Assembly: GCF_030826625.1 (NCBI RefSeq)
Contig: NZ_JAPJNQ010000018.1
Span: 1-30,302, forward strand
Reading direction: 5' to 3'
Length of the DNA stretch: 30,302 nucleotides
Origin: Corynebacterium sp.
Lineage (GTDB): Bacteria > Actinomycetota > Actinomycetes > Mycobacteriales > Mycobacteriaceae
The notes under the pieces were generated by a model. It did not search any database. It had not been told where the DNA came from and was given only the letters and a program-made list of their open reading frames with translations. Of the stretch, positions 21,721 to 29,915 are shown one piece after another (positions within the stretch are counted from its first letter, which is position 1; each line of letters begins with the position of its first letter). A program made the translations under genes and the position numbers.

Positions 21721-24700
21721 GCACCACACATACTGCAAGTAACGCGCCAGCCATCAACGACGTCTCTCAGACAGTGGCAGCAAATGGGGCAGCCGGGCCG
21801 CGAGAATATACGGTCGAGCCAATCACACTGAGCCAGCGCGACCCGTTGCCACCACTTCCACAGGGCAGTCTCAATATTGACGCCGTGCCCGCAGCGCAAA
21901 AACCACAGGCGGTGCCGATGCTGCGGATCCTGCTTCCAGTGGTGATGATCGCCGTGTTGGTTCTGCTGGTGGGAGTGATGTTTTTCGGTGGTGGCTCTAT
22001 CAACGGGGTGGGAATGTCGCCGATGCTGCTGATTTTCCCGCTGATGATGGTGATGTCAATGGCGATGATGTTCATGCCGCAGGGCCAACAAGCCGATGCG
22101 GACGACACCCGGCGAACCTATTTGCGCCACCTCGACGTCATTCGCGATAAAGCCGAAAAGAATGCCGACGAGCAGCGCCGACACCAATTGGCGCGCCACC
22201 CGCACCCCGCCGATTTGTTTGCCCGGTTGAACACGCGACGTCTGTGGGAGCGCACAGGTGAGGACGAAGATGCGTTGCAAGTGCGCCTTGGGCTAGGCGA
22301 GGCCGATTTGTGCACCCCGGTAGAAGTCAGTGAATCCGGTGCACCGGAGGATCTCGACCCGGTGTGTGCTGTGAGCGTGCGTCGTACCGTCGACCAGATC
22401 TCGCAAGTAGCGGAGCTGCCGATCGTCGTTCAATTGCAAGCATTTAGCTGCATTGGCATTTCAGGGGTGCAGGCACGCAAGCTTGCGCGGGCGCTGTTGG
22501 CGCAGCTCGTAGTGCATCATGGCCCGGAAACCGTGGGTATTACGGTAATCACTGACGACGCGGTTCAGTCTAGGACTTCAGCGAAGCAGGCTGAATGGGA
22601 TTGGCTGAAGTGGTTGCCACACACTCGTCGTCCAGAAGATGCGCAGTATCGCATCGTGCTTGTCGACGAAGTACCGACTACGGGAACCGAGCCTTTCTTG
22701 GTTGACGACGAAGCGACGACCATCATCGATATCGGTTCGCGCAGCACCACTGCCCTGGGGATACACGCGGAAATGGAAGGGCTGGTTCTGTTTGCCGACG
22801 AAGAACTTGCAGTGCAGACAGAAGCGGGCATGGAGATGTTGGGCACCACCGATACGCTTGCTCATGGTGAATTGCGAGCTTTAGCTAAAGCGCTCGCGAA
22901 GTTTTCCCGGCCTTATAGCACCGGCGGTGGTGGCGAAACTATGCGCAACGAATTGGGGGCGTTGTTAGGCGTCGAAGATCTCCGACAATTAGATAATTCC
23001 ACGATGTGGCCAGCGCGTCAGCGTGATGACCGTCGCCTGACGGTACCGATTGGCTTGGGGCCAGATAAAACCCCGGTGCAGTTGGATCTGAAAGAATCCG
23101 CCCACGGCGGTATGGGCCCGCACGGGCTGTGCATCGGGGCGACGGGATCGGGAAAGTCAGAATTACTAAAAACCCTGGTCACAGCATTGGCTGCAACGCA
23201 TAGCCCAGAAGAGTTGAATTTCGTTCTGGTCGATTTCAAAGGCGGCGCTACCTTCTTAGGGCTGGACACTCTGCCACACACCTCCGCGGTGATCACCAAT
23301 CTGGAAGACGAAGCAGTGCTGGTTGATCGCATGTTTGACGCGCTCTCTGGTGAGATGAACCGTCGTCAAGAAGTGCTACGCAAAGCCGGAAACTTTGCCA
23401 ATGTTGGCGAATATAATAAGGCGCGCCGGGGTGGTCGCAGTGACCTGGAACCGTTGCCTGCGTTGGTGATCATCGTTGATGAGTTTTCAGAGTTGTTGGG
23501 ACAATTCCCGGATTTCGCCGATTTGTTCGTCGCGATCGGTCGATTGGGGCGCTCGCTGCATGTGCATTTGCTTCTTGCTTCGCAGCGGTTAGAGGAAGGT
23601 CGCTTGCGTGGCCTAGATTCGCATCTTTCTTATCGGATCGGGTTGAAAACTTTTTCCGCGATGGAATCTCGCCAGGTCTTGGGTTCCTCTGATGCCTATC
23701 ACCTGCCGAACCAGCCGGGTGCAGGTTATATAAAAACTGATGCTGAGCAGCTGCAACGTTTTCAGGCGGCTTATGTTTCTGGGCCATTAGAATTACCCCG
23801 GACAGCGCGATCGTCGAATTCAGCGTTGGCCTCTGGTGGCAGTGCAAACAGTGGCGAGGTTGATGAGGAGCTGCTGGTGCGGGAATTCACCAGTTGGGCA
23901 GATATCGATGAGCTTGCCGACGGGAATGCGCGTTTCGATGATGCCTCATCTACAGAACACGCGGGCGGTGTTGACGATGCCGGGTCCGTCGAGCTTGTCG
24001 ACGAAAACCACTCTGATGATGCAAGCACCACGATGGATGCTGTTGTCGCGGCAAGTATCTCCACCGCCTACGCCCGTAACCACGAAGCACACCAGATCTG
24101 GCTGCCGCCGCTACCAAAGTCCATCGAATTAGCCTCGGTGGCAGAACGAGCCGACACTTTGCACGCTGGAATCGGAATTATCGACAAGCCATATCACCAA
24201 CGTCAGGATTTGCTGCACATAGATTTTGCAGCTCACGGTGGGCACCTGGCTATCTGTGGTGGCCCGCAAATGGGAAAATCCACGGCGTTGCGCACGATGG
24301 TGGCTTCGCTAGCGGCAACGCATTCCACCTCCGAAACCCGGTTTTATGTCATTGACTTAGGTGGTGGCCAACTGGAAACGCTCTCCCGGCTTCCGCATGT
24401 CGCTGGCGTTGCCGGTCGCTTGCAACCGGAGCGTGTGCGTCGCATCGTTGATGAAGTCCGCGGGCTTATCGATGAGCAGCATGATGCTGGGCGATCTGGC
24501 CAACATACATTCCTGGTCGTTGACGGTTGGCACAATATCGGCACCTCGACGGCGGAATTCGAAGATCTCGCAGAGCCCATCACCCAGATCGCCGCTGATG
24601 GTCCTAGCGCGGGAATCCACCTGATTGTTGCCACTCCGCGGTGGAATACGCTGCGCCCGGCCATTCGCGACCTTATAGGAACCCGCCTTGAGCTCAAGCT

Positions 24701-25661
24701 TGCTGAATCCATGGATTCCTTGTGTGATCGTAAATTGCAAGAAAAGCTTCCCGCGCTCCCTGGGCGTGGGCTCGGTGCAGACAAAAAATACCTGCTCATC
24801 GCACAAAGTTCGAACCAGGACTTAGCGCATATCGCGGCGGTGAGTGCCGAACGCGGAGACCAACCGGTGAGCAGCTTGCGGGTACTTCCCGAGGCAGTGA
24901 GCCGGGGAGAACTTCGTCGTCAGGCTGCTGCTTTGTCGGGCTTCCCGCTTGCTCTTGGTGGCCCGCGTTTGTCCACGTTGGCCTGGGATCCGTCGACTAG
25001 CGATCACTTCCTGTGCGTCGCTGCGCGCGGAATGGGCAAGACCACCACACTGCGCACAGTCATCGCCGGCATTAGTGAATTGGGCCGAGACCGTGCACGC
25101 ATGGTTGTTATCGATCACCGGCGGGCACATCTTGGACAAATTGAGCAGGACATGCTGGCGGCATATTCGCATTCAGCACCGCAGACTGAGAAAACGCTGG
25201 CGGATACGGTGACGACGTTGCGTCAACGGCTGCCCTCGGCAGAGATCACCCCGGAGCAGCTGGCCCGGCGCGATTGGTGGGATGGCCCGGAGATTTTCAT
25301 TGTTATTGATGATTATGACTTGGTTGCCGACAACGTGCTGCATCCGTTGATTGAGCTGATTCCACACGCACGGGATATTGGCATGCACTTGGTCATTGCG
25401 CGCAAAGCTGGTGGCTTTAATCGTGCGGCTTTTGGGCCCGTGCTCAGCGCGATCCGTGATTCACAACCGTGTTTTGCGGTATTGGGAGCAGAAAAGGATG
25501 ATGGCCCGTTCTTTGGTGTTAAGCCACTCCCGCAGCCTTCCGGTGGGGCGCAGCCAGGTCGTGGGATTTGGCATGACGACGGATCGACGATTGGTACATG
25601 CCACATTGCGATGCCTGACGACGACAGTCGTGCTCGGGATAACGAGGAGGTTGAGGCATGA
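21717..25661 (+). CDS. eccC: type VII secretion ATPase EccC, fused three-domain form
   Basis: 1314 residues in one frame. Two membrane helices (about 67-121) lead to a cytosolic chain of three FtsK/SpoIIIE ATPase domains. Walker A motifs are GATGSGKS (Lys480), GGPQMGKS (Lys854) and ARGMGKTT (Lys1108). The first domain has a full Walker B with acidic pair Asp588-Glu589 (VIIVDEFSELL). The second has VVDGWHN and the third VIDDYDL, both lacking the catalytic Glu, so only domain one is expected to be an efficient ATPase, as known in the family. EccC recognises WXG100 substrates and drives their export. Some mycobacterial systems split this protein into EccCa and EccCb; here it is fused. It overlaps the next gene by four bases (ATGA). 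Confidence 0.95.
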   Translation: MSTTHTASNAPAINDVSQTVAANGAAGPREYTVEPITLSQRDPLPPLPQGSLNIDAVPAAQKPQAVPMLRILLPVVMIAVLVLLVGVMFFGGGSINGVGMSPMLLIFPLMMVMSMAMMFMPQGQQADADDTRRTYLRHLDVIRDKAEKNADEQRRHQLARHPHPADLFARLNTRRLWERTGEDEDALQVRLGLGEADLCTPVEVSESGAPEDLDPVCAVSVRRTVDQISQVAELPIVVQLQAFSCIGISGVQARKLARALLAQLVVHHGPETVGITVITDDAVQSRTSAKQAEWDWLKWLPHTRRPEDAQYRIVLVDEVPTTGTEPFLVDDEATTIIDIGSRSTTALGIHAEMEGLVLFADEELAVQTEAGMEMLGTTDTLAHGELRALAKALAKFSRPYSTGGGGETMRNELGALLGVEDLRQLDNSTMWPARQRDDRRLTVPIGLGPDKTPVQLDLKESAHGGMGPHGLCIGATGSGKSELLKTLVTALAATHSPEELNFVLVDFKGGATFLGLDTLPHTSAVITNLEDEAVLVDRMFDALSGEMNRRQEVLRKAGNFANVGEYNKARRGGRSDLEPLPALVIIVDEFSELLGQFPDFADLFVAIGRLGRSLHVHLLLASQRLEEGRLRGLDSHLSYRIGLKTFSAMESRQVLGSSDAYHLPNQPGAGYIKTDAEQLQRFQAAYVSGPLELPRTARSSNSALASGGSANSGEVDEELLVREFTSWADIDELADGNARFDDASSTEHAGGVDDAGSVELVDENHSDDASTTMDAVVAASISTAYARNHEAHQIWLPPLPKSIELASVAERADTLHAGIGIIDKPYHQRQDLLHIDFAAHGGHLAICGGPQMGKSTALRTMVASLAATHSTSETRFYVIDLGGGQLETLSRLPHVAGVAGRLQPERVRRIVDEVRGLIDEQHDAGRSGQHTFLVVDGWHNIGTSTAEFEDLAEPITQIAADGPSAGIHLIVATPRWNTLRPAIRDLIGTRLELKLAESMDSLCDRKLQEKLPALPGRGLGADKKYLLIAQSSNQDLAHIAAVSAERGDQPVSSLRVLPEAVSRGELRRQAAALSGFPLALGGPRLSTLAWDPSTSDHFLCVAARGMGKTTTLRTVIAGISELGRDRARMVVIDHRRAHLGQIEQDMLAAYSHSAPQTEKTLADTVTTLRQRLPSAEITPEQLARRDWWDGPEIFIVIDDYDLVADNVLHPLIELIPHARDIGMHLVIARKAGGFNRAAFGPVLSAIRDSQPCFAVLGAEKDDGPFFGVKPLPQPSGGAQPGRGIWHDDGSTIGTCHIAMPDDDSRARDNEEVEA

Positions 25662-26920
25662 CTCGACCAGGTAGTCGGTTAAATGACGTCGATCAACACG
25701 CTGAGACACTGCGGAGAGGAGAAAACGCCGGGGCCCAGGTGAAGGTGATTTTTTATCACGACGCCACGGTTTTTGGGATTGCGGATACTGATGAGACCAT
25801 CGTGCGCTACGACCTTCCCGCCCGCGGTATCACCGAAGGCTGGACTGTCGCCGCGGTGCTGGAGCAAACCCAGGCGATGGCTGAGGAGGACTGGCCAGAT
25901 GTCGTCGTCGCAGTGCTTTCCGACGACGCTGGTGTCGGCGAAGATTTCACTCGTGTGTTGCGGAAACAGGGCGTGAGCGTGCTTGTCGATGAAGCAGGAG
26001 GGGACGCTGATACTGATTCGCTTCCAGCGGCAGTCGTAGAGGCAGAAGCGGTTGATGAAGCAGACCCGGCGGAAAGTGAAATCACACGCCGCAATGCGCC
26101 CCCGCATGGCAATGCGCCTACGACTACCGGCTCGGCACCCCGTCATGGTGTCGATGCTTTTGCTGCTGCTCGCGAGGGGATCAACCAGCGGGCCGAGCAC
26201 CAGCGAGCAAACAGCGGTGGTTTTGTGCAATTGGTTGCACGTAAGCCGCGACGTCGTCGACATGCAAAACCAGGGTGGCGTCCAAGCCCGTTGCAATGCA
26301 TGCTTGCCGCGGGGGTCGTGATCGCTGGCTTATCTGGCTGGTGGGTGGTTGATCGCTACAGCGGATATGACGATAACGCTCAGGGGGCGGATGCCGTTGT
26401 GGCGCAGACTGCTGACAGTGATGAACAGCCTGATACGCATGCACGAATTACGCCGTCGGAGGAAGCTAAAGCGGTGGAAGTGCCGCACTTCGATGAGCCA
26501 AAAACAATGGTGCACGAGCATTCCGGGCTGCGTTTGGTGACACCGCGTGGGTTTATTATCGGCGATAGTGCGCAACCGGGTGTGTTCGCTGCTAGCGGGG
26601 ATGATCCTGATCTGCGCATCTATGTGACGACGGATCAATTGCATGAAGATCCCGCAGCTGAGATCGATGTTGACACAGTATTTGGCGACATTTTGGAAAC
26701 GGTCGAAACAAGCTCTGATTTGCAGGAAGGACGCCGAGAAAATGAGCCGCGTCAGCAGGTGCATTACGTGGAAAATCCCGGTGATCAATCGCGGATCAGC
26801 TGGACTAGTTGGGTCGAGGGTAACCAACAGCTCACGGTCGGTTGTCACAGCAGAGTGGCCCCCACACCAGCACAAAAACAAGCATGTGAGCTGGTGCGAG
26901 AGAGTCTCGAGAAAATTTAA
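25658..26920 (+). CDS. type VII secretion-associated membrane protein, Rv3446c-like
   Basis: 420 residues. The N-terminal part (about 30-125) is a compact domain (VIFYHDATVFGIADTDET, VVVAVLSDDAGV). A Glu/Ala-rich linker and a basic patch KPRRRRHAKP (about 200) follow, then one membrane helix (about 214-234). The outer domain (about 285-420) has SGLRLVTPRGF, ISWTSWVEGNQQLTVGCHSR and CELVRESLE. This C-terminal pattern is that of the Rv3446c-type secretion-associated family, found beside EccC4 in mycobacteria. Topology is N-in, C-out. Its exact role is not known. The start overlaps the eccC stop (ATGA), so it is made together with the ATPase. Two cysteines in the outer domain could pair. Confidence 0.82.
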   Translation: MTRPGSRLNDVDQHAETLRRGENAGAQVKVIFYHDATVFGIADTDETIVRYDLPARGITEGWTVAAVLEQTQAMAEEDWPDVVVAVLSDDAGVGEDFTRVLRKQGVSVLVDEAGGDADTDSLPAAVVEAEAVDEADPAESEITRRNAPPHGNAPTTTGSAPRHGVDAFAAAREGINQRAEHQRANSGGFVQLVARKPRRRRHAKPGWRPSPLQCMLAAGVVIAGLSGWWVVDRYSGYDDNAQGADAVVAQTADSDEQPDTHARITPSEEAKAVEVPHFDEPKTMVHEHSGLRLVTPRGFIIGDSAQPGVFAASGDDPDLRIYVTTDQLHEDPAAEIDVDTVFGDILETVETSSDLQEGRRENEPRQQVHYVENPGDQSRISWTSWVEGNQQLTVGCHSRVAPTPAQKQACELVRESLEKI

Positions 26921-27035
26921 AAGTTTTTTCTACAGACAGGGAACCAGCCCAGCGGTTGGGCAGTCCAATGACAATGAGAGCGATGAGATGACGCAGTCTC
27001 TTATCGTTCGAGAAAAATTCTGAAGACTTTCTATT

Positions 27036-27047
27036 TCGGGGAGGGAT
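27036..27047 (+). promoter_or_regulatory. purine-rich ribosome binding box of the first WXG100 gene
   Basis: TCGGGGAGGGAT is identical to the first 12 bases of the box repeated before eccC and lies five bases before ATG 27052. Confidence 0.85.
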
Positions 27048-27051
27048 TTTA

Positions 27052-27369
27052 ATGGCACAACAATTCGCCACTGAAGCCGATGTCATGGTCGCTACTGCCG
27101 GCCGTGTCGATACCGTCAACAACGAGGTTCAGTCGGAGTTGACTCGCCTGCAGGGAACCGTCGATGGAGTCCGTGCAAATTGGCAAGGTAACGCACAAGT
27201 TTCCTTCGACAACTTGATGCAGCGTTACCAGCAATCGGCTAATGAACTGCAAAACGCGCTGGCAGCGATCAGCGACAACATTCGCAGCAATGCTCACCAC
27301 TTTGACGATATGGAAGCGCAAAACGCGCAGGCCTTCAACAACGTCGGCGGTGCTGGTCTGGCCCTGTAA
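27052..27369 (+). CDS. WXG100 secretion substrate, EsxU-like position
   Basis: 105 residues, helical hairpin. The turn motif W-Q-G is at residues 44-46 (VRANWQGNAQVSFDN). The flanking helices have heptad hydrophobic spacing. The C-terminal helix has HHFDDMEAQ, where Phe takes the place of Tyr in the usual YxxxD/E export signal. There is no Sec signal. By position (after the Rv3446c-like gene, before a second WXG100 gene and rplM) it corresponds to EsxU of mycobacterial ESX-4. It is likely secreted as a heterodimer with its neighbour. Confidence 0.92.
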   Translation: MAQQFATEADVMVATAGRVDTVNNEVQSELTRLQGTVDGVRANWQGNAQVSFDNLMQRYQQSANELQNALAAISDNIRSNAHHFDDMEAQNAQAFNNVGGAGLAL

Positions 27370-27402
27370 AAGGCGTGCAACGCACTGCGGTGCAAGCAGG
27401 CA

Positions 27403-27444
27403 GATGCATCTCGATCACGCTTTTCAAGGAAAAGCGTGTGCATC
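27403..27444 (+). other. hairpin between the two WXG100 genes
   Basis: CACGCTTTTC (27416-27425) pairs perfectly with GAAAAGCGTG (27429-27438), and GATGCA (27403-27408) with TGCATC (27439-27444) outside a 7-base bulge. No T-run follows. It may end or stabilise part of the transcript and set the ratio of the two partners. Confidence 0.75.
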
Positions 27445-27510
27445 ACTTACACATATTCACATATTTGAACGCACATTGTGCGAGGCACATACTGAAAGGT
27501 GTGAACAACC

Positions 27511-27798
27511 ATGTCGCAGATTAAATACCAATTCGGAGCCATTCAGGCGGCTGCTGCAGATATCAACTCCACATCCGCCCGTATTAATGGGCAGCTTGAT
27601 GATCTGAAGGCGCAACTGCAGCCGATGGTTTCTACCTGGGAAGGTGAATCTAGTATCGCTTACCAGGAAGCGCAGGCGCGCTGGGATCAGGCTGCCGCAG
27701 AACTCAACCAAGTTTTGGCGACGATCTCACGTACCGTCAGCTCTGGCAACGATGCGATGAGCGATGTCAACCGCGCTGCTGCAGCGTCCTGGAGCTGA
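27511..27798 (+). CDS. WXG100 secretion substrate, EsxT-like position
   Basis: 95 residues, with W-E-G at residues 43-45 (VSTWEGESSIAYQEA), the exact place of the WXG turn in this family. The chain is all helix and ends AAAASWS without a YxxxD/E signal. That fits the rule that one partner of a WXG100 pair carries the signal. It corresponds in position to EsxT, directly before rplM as in mycobacterial ESX-4. AAAGG lies about ten bases before the ATG. A perfect terminator closes the ESX-4 unit after it. Confidence 0.92.
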   Translation: MSQIKYQFGAIQAAAADINSTSARINGQLDDLKAQLQPMVSTWEGESSIAYQEAQARWDQAAAELNQVLATISRTVSSGNDAMSDVNRAAAASWS

Positions 27799-27832
27799 TA
27801 ATCGAGCAGATATCGTAACCTTTTCGTGTGGC

Positions 27833-27863
27833 ACACTCCCGTATTGGCTACGGGAGTGTTTTT
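27833..27863 (+). terminator. terminator of the ESX-4 operon
   Basis: A perfect 11-bp stem ACACTCCCGTA/TACGGGAGTGT (27833-27843, 27849-27859) around TTGGC, followed by TTTTC. Confidence 0.93.
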
Positions 27864-27889
27864 CTAGTAGAGTTATTAAGCTGTATGCC

Positions 27890-27917
27890 TTGCTGGTTCG
27901 CGTAGTATTTCGATAAT
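27890..27917 (+). promoter_or_regulatory. predicted promoter of rplM-rpsI
   Basis: TTGCTG (27890-27895), a 16-base spacer and GATAAT (27912-27917), 121 bases before the rplM start and just after the ESX-4 terminator. Confidence 0.55.
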
Positions 27918-27961
27918 TGTTCGAGTTTGCGTGAGTCGGCAGCACTACCTGCAGGTCTCCA

Positions 27962-28008
27962 CCGGCCGCTGTGGGGTGGTGTAGCGGCATTCGATAGAAG
28001 TTGGCCGG
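27962..28008 (+). other. structured leader of rplM with two exclusive stems
   Basis: GCCGCT (27965-27970) can pair with AGCGGC (27983-27988), while CCGGCC (27962-27967) can pair with GGCCGG (28003-28008). The two stems share bases 27965-27967, so only one can form fully. Possible feedback site; no known motif recognised. Confidence 0.45.
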
Positions 28009-28038
28009 CAGTCCAAGACAGACTTTCAAGGAGTCATT

Positions 28039-28482
28039 GTGTCTACATTCCACCCAAAGAGTGGTGACATTACCCGTAAGTGGTATGTCATCGATGCCAC
28101 CGACGTGGTGCTGGGTAAGCTTGCTTCCACTGTCGCAGATCTTTTGCGCGGTAAGCACAAGCCTCAGTTTGCACCCAACGTTGATACCGGCGATCACGTC
28201 ATTATCGTCAACGCTGACAAAGTTCACATCTCCGCAAACAAGCGTGAGCGTGAGATGCGCTACCGTCACTCCGGATACCCAGGTGGTCTGAAGACCATGA
28301 CCCTTGGTCAGTCCCTGGATAACCACCCAGAGCGCACCGTTGAAGAAGCTATCCGTGGCATGATGCCACACAACAAGCTGACCGGTGAATCCATCAAGAA
28401 GCTCCACGTTTTCGCTGGTTCCGAGCACCCATATGGTGGCCAGAAGCCAGAAAAATTCGAATTTAAGCAGGTGGCACAGTAA
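28039..28482 (+). CDS. rplM: 50S ribosomal protein L13
   Basis: 147 residues, from GTG 28039 with AAGGAG five bases upstream. The sequence has KWYVIDATDVVLGKLASTVADLLRGK in short L13 blocks, GDHVIIVNADKVHIS, YRHSGYPGG, RTVEEAIRGMMPHNKL and LHVFAGSEHPYGGQKPE. L13 is an early 50S assembly protein. Its TAA overlaps the ATG of rpsI by one base (TAATG), so S9 is translated with it. Its place after the ESX-4 genes is the actinobacterial arrangement. Confidence 0.98.
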   Translation: MSTFHPKSGDITRKWYVIDATDVVLGKLASTVADLLRGKHKPQFAPNVDTGDHVIIVNADKVHISANKREREMRYRHSGYPGGLKTMTLGQSLDNHPERTVEEAIRGMMPHNKLTGESIKKLHVFAGSEHPYGGQKPEKFEFKQVAQ

Positions 28483-29021
28483 TGACTGATCAGAACTTTG
28501 AAGAAAACACCGTCGCCGACGCTTCCGACATCGCTGCTGCAACCGCAGCGACCGAGCAGTTCAGCAACACCATTGGTGATTCCCTGGCACCGGAGGCTTC
28601 CGAAGAGGTAGAGACCGCCGCTCCAGAAATCCACGAAGGCCCAATCCAGACTGTTGGTCGTCGTAAGCGCGCTGTCGCTCGTGTTCGCCTGGTTGAAGGC
28701 TCCGGCCAGATCGTTGTTAACGGTCGTAGCTTTGAGGATTACTTCCCATCCAAGCTGCACCAGCAGGACATCTTGTCCCCGCTGACTCTGCTCGAGCGTG
28801 AGAACCAGTTCGACATCAAGGTCACCATCCACGGTGGTGGCCCAACCGGTCAGTCCGGTGCATTGCGTTTGGCTATTGCCCGCGCACTGAACGTCTACAA
28901 CCCTGCTGAGCGCGACCAGCTGAAGAAGGCTGGCCTGCTTACTCGTGACGCTCGTGCCGTTGAGCGTAAGAAGGTTGGTCTGCACAAGGCACGTCGTGCC
29001 CCGCAGTACTCCAAGCGTTAA
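28482..29021 (+). CDS. rpsI: 30S ribosomal protein S9
   Basis: 179 residues. The S9 core begins at about residue 52 (TVGRRKRAVARVRLVEGSG) and includes the block around DIKVTIHGGGPTGQSGALRLAIARAL and the C-terminal KKVGLHKARRAPQYSKR, whose last Arg contacts the P-site tRNA. The first 50 residues are an acidic Ala/Thr/Glu-rich extension, known from actinobacterial S9, absent from the 130-residue E. coli protein. Confidence 0.98.
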   Translation: MTDQNFEENTVADASDIAAATAATEQFSNTIGDSLAPEASEEVETAAPEIHEGPIQTVGRRKRAVARVRLVEGSGQIVVNGRSFEDYFPSKLHQQDILSPLTLLERENQFDIKVTIHGGGPTGQSGALRLAIARALNVYNPAERDQLKKAGLLTRDARAVERKKVGLHKARRAPQYSKR

Positions 29022-29092
29022 GTTTTCTTTTTCGCTTTTCTTTGTTGCTTTCCGCCCGGTGCACCCGATGGTGTGCGGGCCGCGAGAAACCG

Positions 29093-29132
29093 CAAGCCGC
29101 TGCTTTCATTTCGGAAGCGGCGGCTTGTTTGC
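29093..29132 (+). terminator. terminator of rplM-rpsI
   Basis: A 15-bp stem with two G-U pairs (29093-29107 with 29113-29127) around ATTTC, followed by TTTGCTATTT. A weaker hairpin with GCCCG/CGGGC arms precedes it at 29054-29080. Confidence 0.85.
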
Positions 29133-29414
29133 TATTTAGAACGCGGAGGCCAACGGCGACGGGTCCAAAGTGAATGTGGGTGAGATGGGTTAGAATATTG
29201 AGTTACCTTCAGTCCTTAAGCTACTGCACTTTGAGTCCTTTTAGATTGGTGATCCTGTTGCTTATAAGCGAACCAACCCCTAAAATATGATAGATATCAC
29301 TTGCGTAATGTTCGGATGTGAAGAAGCAAAAAGCAAGTTTGCCGTAATGCGAGAGGCTAAACTTTTCCATTGTATGAGCATAGAAGTTTTTTGCTCAGAA
29401 AGGCATCTGATTTT
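29133..29414. other. AT-rich gap without a recognised gene
   Basis: About 280 bases between the rpsI terminator and the next ORF. It becomes visibly AT-rich after about 29190. I see no RNA gene, repeat or convincing promoter pair. GAAAGG at 29398-29403 is the likely binding site of the next gene. Confidence 0.6.
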
Positions 29415-29795
29415 ATGACTGATGGCAACCGTGCGACTGAAAGAATTACTTTTCCGAGGGTAATATACATATTGGTTTTGTTTGCTATGTCCTCGCTTTT
29501 TGGTCTATTTTTATTTTTTGCTACGTATCGAAACATGTTGGCAAGCTTTTTAGTGGTTGTAGCCATTCTCTTATTATGGTTCGGATGGGATAGACTGTCT
29601 CGTAAAAATCTTGTGTATGCACATCAAGAGGTGAATACACAGAAAATGCCTTTGCCGAAGAGGCTTGTAACAGTTAGCTTGCCATTTCTGTTCTTCATTA
29701 TCAGTCAACTTGGGCCAGAACAGAATTTATTCGCAGCGACGACGGCTGTGCTTGGAATGCTAGCAGTATTTAGTATATCCTTAATTAATAGCTAA
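29415..29795 (+). CDS. unrecognised membrane protein in AT-rich DNA
   Basis: 126 residues from ATG 29415; a TTG at 29370 would add 15. I do not recognise the family. About four hydrophobic helices are seen (roughly 17-36, 41-58, 83-98, 105-122), with WDRLSRKNLVYAHQE as the central loop and no catalytic motif. Codon use is AT-rich (TTT, TTA, ATA, CTT), unlike the neighbouring ribosomal and ESX genes. With the IS element next to it this suggests acquired DNA. The AT-rich content also makes chance ORFs less likely to stay open and hydrophobic, so a real gene is favoured, but moderately. Confidence 0.55.
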   Translation: MTDGNRATERITFPRVIYILVLFAMSSLFGLFLFFATYRNMLASFLVVVAILLLWFGWDRLSRKNLVYAHQEVNTQKMPLPKRLVTVSLPFLFFIISQLGPEQNLFAATTAVLGMLAVFSISLINS

Positions 29796-29915
29796 CTGAA
29801 TAAGTCGTACTATTATGAATGTACGCTGAGGATACTTGACACGTTTCGACGGTACCGATGTCTGAGCCTAGCGGAATAATTAGAGCTTGGCACAACAAAG
29901 TGTTTGTAACAATAC

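Noticed and set aside
26921..27051. EccE or another small ESX gene between the Rv3446c-like and WXG100 genes
   Set aside because: The gap is only 131 bases and contains just a short GCCCA/TGGGC hairpin and the purine-rich box.
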